Shown here: positions 5,282 through 7,131 of the stretch, one piece after another | How positions within the stretch are numbered: position 1 is the first letter of the stretch | How the letters are laid out: each line of letters opens with the position of its first letter | Assembly: GCA_023417635.1 (NCBI GenBank) | Contig: JAEZFF010000021.1 | Span: 1-7,131, forward strand | Length of the DNA stretch: 7,131 nt | Reading direction: 5' to 3' | DNA from: Bacillota bacterium | GTDB lineage: Bacteria > Bacillota > Clostridia > Oscillospirales > Acutalibacteraceae | Notes under the pieces: generated by a model | Databases searched by the model: none | What the model saw: the letters and a program-made list of their open reading frames with translations, nothing else | Told to the model about the DNA's origin: nothing | Translations under genes and position numbers: made by a program

Positions 5282-5446
5282 TCATTGCTTCTGCTTGCCA
5301 GCTTTCTGCGTGACGATAAGGTCGCGATAACAGTCCCGGGGACGGTCAGGATGGCCTTTCGGCGGGGCGGGAGGCCGTTCCTCCCGCCTGTACTGCGGCT
5401 TCTGCACCATCATCCGCTCGAAAGGGCTGTCGGTGAAAAAGGTCAT
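5282..5446 (-). CDS. Small conjugative-element protein, 54 aa, unknown function
   Basis: ATG at 5446 overlaps the DUF4366 stop codon by four bases (ATGA), a sign of translational coupling. The frame encodes 54 residues opening MTFFTDSPFERMMVQKPQY, followed by a Pro/Arg-rich stretch with KGHP at 30-33 and CYRDLIV at 39-45. From memory, small proteins with an ERMM opening and a KGHP...CYRD ending recur after DUF4366 genes in Firmicute conjugative elements, often with extra cysteines between these motifs; here only one cysteine (C39) is present. No signal peptide or membrane segment is visible, and the function is unknown. It is the last intact element gene before the ant(6) cassette. Confidence 0.65.
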   Translation of the reverse strand: MTFFTDSPFERMMVQKPQYRREERPPAPPKGHPDRPRDCYRDLIVTQKAGKQKQ

Positions 5447-6228
5447 TCGTCCTCACGCTCCGTTTCACCGTCGGATGATTCGGAACCGTCTTTTTGCTCT
5501 GTCTCTCCGTCAGGGACTTCCGGTTCGTCCTCCGGCCCGGATTCCTCATCTTCGTCCCCGGTGTAGTCGTAATCGTCCGGGTCGGGCTTGCTCTTGCCCT
5601 TTTTACCCGGCTTGCGGAATTTGAAGAACCAGACCGCCACACCGACGAGAACGGCTGCAAGCACGGCAACCGCCGCGATACCGGCGCTGTTGTTCTGCTG
5701 TTCCGGCCGGGAAGCGGATGAAGCCGTAGGCGTCGATGCGGTCAGCGCGGAGGATGTTTCCGGGGTGGAAGTAACCTTAGACGAAGAAGAACCGGATACG
5801 TCCTCATTGTCGCTCTTTGCAAGCGCAAGCAGGTCCTTGTCCGTCACGGCGTCAAGGAAATAGACGTTTTCGGCATTCTTCTGACGGTCGATAATCAGGT
5901 AAAAGATGTGCTTGCTCGGCGTGGTAATGGTGAAAAACTCCTTGCCGTCTTCGTTCGTCACGTTGTCGATCACTGTCCCGGTGCCGTCCGGCGTCAGCGG
6001 CTTGAGAGCTGTTCCAGACGACGTTCCAGACGACGTTCCAGACGATGTTGCGGATGATGTTGCGGATGATGTTGCCGACGATACAGTGCTGCTGTGCGCG
6101 GCGCTGGAAGTGTTCAAAGTCGGAGAGGTTGTCCCTGTGCTGTAGGCGAGGGCGTTGACGGAAAAAGCCGCCGTGCAGGACACGGCGGCCATCAGGCAGA
6201 CGAATATGCGAATTTTAGATTTCTTCAT
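5443..6228 (-). CDS. DUF4366 (CD1107-like) conjugative-element surface protein
   Basis: A 261-aa protein of modular build. Residues 1-28 form a signal peptide (MKKSKIRIFV, hydrophobic core, ending NALA). Residues 30-75 are a Ser/Thr-rich stretch with six SSAT/SSGT units. Residues 83-137 are the conserved core (GTVIDNVTNEDGKEFFTITT through YFLDAV). A second Ser/Thr linker follows, then a transmembrane helix at about 182-202, basic residues, and a strongly acidic tail. This is the layout of DUF4366 proteins of Firmicute conjugative transposons, with the core outside the membrane and the tail inside. The role is not known in detail; an envelope part of the transfer machine is inferred from context. 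The ATG at 6234 lies only three bases from AGGAGG (6238-6243), so ATG at 6228, nine bases away, is chosen. It overlaps the end of DUF4315 and the start of the small protein. Confidence 0.85.
   Translation of the reverse strand: MKKSKIRIFVCLMAAVSCTAAFSVNALAYSTGTTSPTLNTSSAAHSSTVSSATSSATSSATSSGTSSGTSSGTALKPLTPDGTGTVIDNVTNEDGKEFFTITTPSKHIFYLIIDRQKNAENVYFLDAVTDKDLLALAKSDNEDVSGSSSSKVTSTPETSSALTASTPTASSASRPEQQNNSAGIAAVAVLAAVLVGVAVWFFKFRKPGKKGKSKPDPDDYDYTGDEDEESGPEDEPEVPDGETEQKDGSESSDGETEREDE
6011..6082. repeat. Six-unit 12-bp tandem repeat inside the DUF4366 gene
   Basis: Six consecutive 12-base units run 6011-6082. The first three (plus strand) are GTTCCAGACGAC or one-base variants, and the last three are GTTGCGGATGAT-like. 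They encode SSAT three times then SSGT three times in the extracellular Ser/Thr linker. Unit length is a multiple of three, so gain or loss of units keeps the frame and changes linker length. Confidence 0.9.
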
Positions 6229-6463
6229 GAACATTTTCCTCCTGTTTGTTCTGATCGGATACGAGCCGGTTTTCGCGGGACGCTTTCATGAGCGCGGACA
6301 GTTCCTCCGCCGTCATGCCCATGCCCCGCACAAGGCCGACAATATCGAGATTTTCCAGTTCACGGCGCTGCTTTTCCAGTTCCTTCTGCCGGTTTTGCAG
6401 TGCGGAGATTTTCGCCGCGTTCTTTTCATACTCGGCGTCGATTTTTTTGAATTTCGGATTCAC
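6215..6463 (-). CDS. DUF4315 family protein, small coiled coil
   Basis: An 82-aa protein starting at GTG (6461-6463) with GGAGG (6471-6475) seven bases upstream. Residues about 4-40 are a charged, heptad-like helix (KKIDAEYEKNAAKISALQNR and onward, LEKQRRELENLD). They are followed by the conserved IVGLVRGMGMTAEELSALM segment and a polar tail. This matches DUF4315, a family found next to DUF4366 in Firmicute conjugative elements; its function is unknown. The gene starts 23 bases after the NlpC/P60 stop and overlaps the DUF4366 start, so the three are almost certainly co-transcribed. Confidence 0.87.
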   Translation of the reverse strand: MNPKFKKIDAEYEKNAAKISALQNRQKELEKQRRELENLDIVGLVRGMGMTAEELSALMKASRENRLVSDQNKQEENVHEEI

Positions 6464-6486
6464 AGTGATTCCTCCAATCTGTTTGT

Positions 6487-7131
6487 TTATGGATTCGGTA
6501 AACGCCCAAATGTTAGAAAATGGCTTTGCCAGTAGCTTGTGTTGAGGTTTGAATAGCCAATGGGGTCCCCCGCCGCGAGCATCATGCCGTTTCCCACATA
6601 GATGCCCACATGGGACACACCGTCGGTATCGTAGGTATGTTCAAAGAAAACAAGATCGCCAGGTTTGGCATCGGCGGGAGAAACCGGAGTGCAGATGTCG
6701 CAGAGGCCCTGCGCCCCCAGCCGCCCCACGTTCCACCCGCTGTGATTGATCACCCACGACACGTAACCGGAGCAGTCGAACGAGGTTTTTGGATTGCTGC
6801 CGCCCCAAACGTAAGGGTAGCCGATGTATTTTTTTGCTTCTGTCATCATGGCGGCGAACCGCGCGTTCGTCATTTCCTCCGGGGGAATGTCGTACTCCGT
6901 GGGCTTTTTGACGGTGGATGCGTTCGGGTAGGCCGACGAAGGAAACAGGTCGGGCCGGTTGCCGAGGGTGGACATGTACATCGAGTACACGCCGACCTGA
7001 TCCCCGTTCATGATGGAAATGGGAAGATGGGACAAATCCTCGTTGTGCAGCTTTACGGTGCAAATGGTGTAGCTGTATGGCACCTGAACCTCATAGGTAT
7101 AGGTTGATGTGGTAGTCTGCCCGGTATCGGG
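6487..7131 (-). CDS. NlpC/P60 cell-wall hydrolase of a conjugative element, partial (5' end beyond right edge)
   Basis: The frame is open to the right edge without a stop, so this is the C-terminal 214 residues of a larger protein. The GTG at 7083 is internal: the frame continues another 16 codons upstream and no ribosome binding site precedes it. Counting from that GTG, the NlpC/P60 domain runs from about 72 to the end. YPYVWGGS is at 89-96, the catalytic cysteine is C104 in DCSGYVSW, PGDLVFF is at 141-147 and the catalytic histidine is H158 in SHVGIYVG. The usual third polar residue appears to be alanine (A170 in MLAAG). Such proteins (CD1108-like, related to Tn916 Orf14/CwlT) cut peptidoglycan stem peptides so the transfer channel can cross the wall. 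In the related proteins a lysozyme-like or membrane part precedes this domain; it is outside the window. It is first in the visible operon, followed by DUF4315. Confidence 0.9.
   Translation of the reverse strand, partial: PDTGQTTTSTYTYEVQVPYSYTICTVKLHNEDLSHLPISIMNGDQVGVYSMYMSTLGNRPDLFPSSAYPNASTVKKPTEYDIPPEEMTNARFAAMMTEAKKYIGYPYVWGGSNPKTSFDCSGYVSWVINHSGWNVGRLGAQGLCDICTPVSPADAKPGDLVFFEHTYDTDGVSHVGIYVGNGMMLAAGDPIGYSNLNTSYWQSHFLTFGRLPNP

Larger units (their letters stand above)
3989..7131 (-). mobile_element. Segment of an integrative conjugative element, interrupted by an ant(6) cassette
   Basis: The gene set NlpC/P60 hydrolase, DUF4315, DUF4366 and small protein on the right, with a gene tail plus TTRAP protein on the left, is the characteristic accessory transfer module of Firmicute conjugative transposons such as those of Clostridioides. 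All share strand, tight spacing and GC-rich codon use. The block 4323 to about 5281 is visibly more AT-rich, carries a resistance gene with its own promoter, and replaces the genes expected in between. The ends of the element are not in view: the right end is cut by the window and the left limit is placed just after the TTRAP stop by composition only. No integrase, relaxase or attachment site is present here. Confidence 0.75.

Noticed and set aside
5906..6145. Plus-strand frame with VPDDVPDDVADDV repeats.
   Set aside because: The repeats are the reverse reading of the 12-bp SSAT/SSGT units in the DUF4366 gene, which has signal peptide, core and operon context.
6610..7107. Plus-strand open frame of 165 codons.
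   Set aside because: It lies opposite the NlpC/P60 domain, with no family resemblance and no ribosome binding site. It is a by-product of GC-rich coding sequence.
1..7131. CRISPR arrays, tRNA or rRNA genes, insertion-sequence transposases and integrases.
   Set aside because: No regularly spaced repeats, no cloverleaf or rRNA signatures, and no transposase or recombinase motifs were found in any frame.

Overview
The window looks like accessory DNA from a gut-type Firmicute, most likely a clostridial or oscillospiraceal anaerobe. The basis is strong AGGAGG-type ribosome binding sites, a Firmicute-style conjugative element module (NlpC/P60, DUF4315, DUF4366 and TTRAP families), and an ANT(6) streptomycin-type resistance gene. 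Every gene I can support lies on the minus strand, so transcription runs from the right end (7131) towards the left end (1).

Right part, 7131 to 5282: a tightly packed piece of an integrative conjugative element. In transcription order it holds the C-terminal part of an NlpC/P60 cell-wall hydrolase, a small coiled-coil DUF4315 protein (GTG start), a secreted or membrane-anchored DUF4366 protein with a six-unit 12-bp tandem repeat, and a 54-aa small protein coupled by an ATGA overlap. These would act at the cell envelope in the conjugation machine. At about 5281 the element is interrupted by a more AT-rich cassette, 4323 to about 5281, carrying a full-length ANT(6) aminoglycoside nucleotidyltransferase with its own extended -10 promoter. 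Conjugative-element sequence resumes immediately after the ant(6) stop codon, as a 38-codon tail of an otherwise missing gene followed by a TTRAP-type transfer-assisting protein. The genes that normally lie between the small protein and this tail therefore appear to have been replaced.

Left part, 3988 to 1: AT-richer cargo with three separately controlled genes. They are an MFS drug-efflux-like transporter (2431-3723), a short cytosolic neutral-ceramidase-like hydrolase (853-2127), and the start of a metallo-beta-lactamase-fold hydrolase (1-710, running off the left edge). Each has a recognisable promoter, and the first two are followed by hairpin terminators. I see no direct evidence that the three share a pathway.

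The most unusual signals are non-coding. The 5' leader of the ceramidase-like gene contains three interlocking perfect inverted repeats. They overlap a 20-codon leader ORF with a good ribosome binding site, an arrangement that resembles a translation-coupled attenuator. The leader of the MFS gene contains a 12-bp perfect inverted repeat whose loop can pair with a downstream segment in a pseudoknot-like topology, plus a hairpin abutting the ribosome binding site. I do not recognise either as a known riboswitch class.
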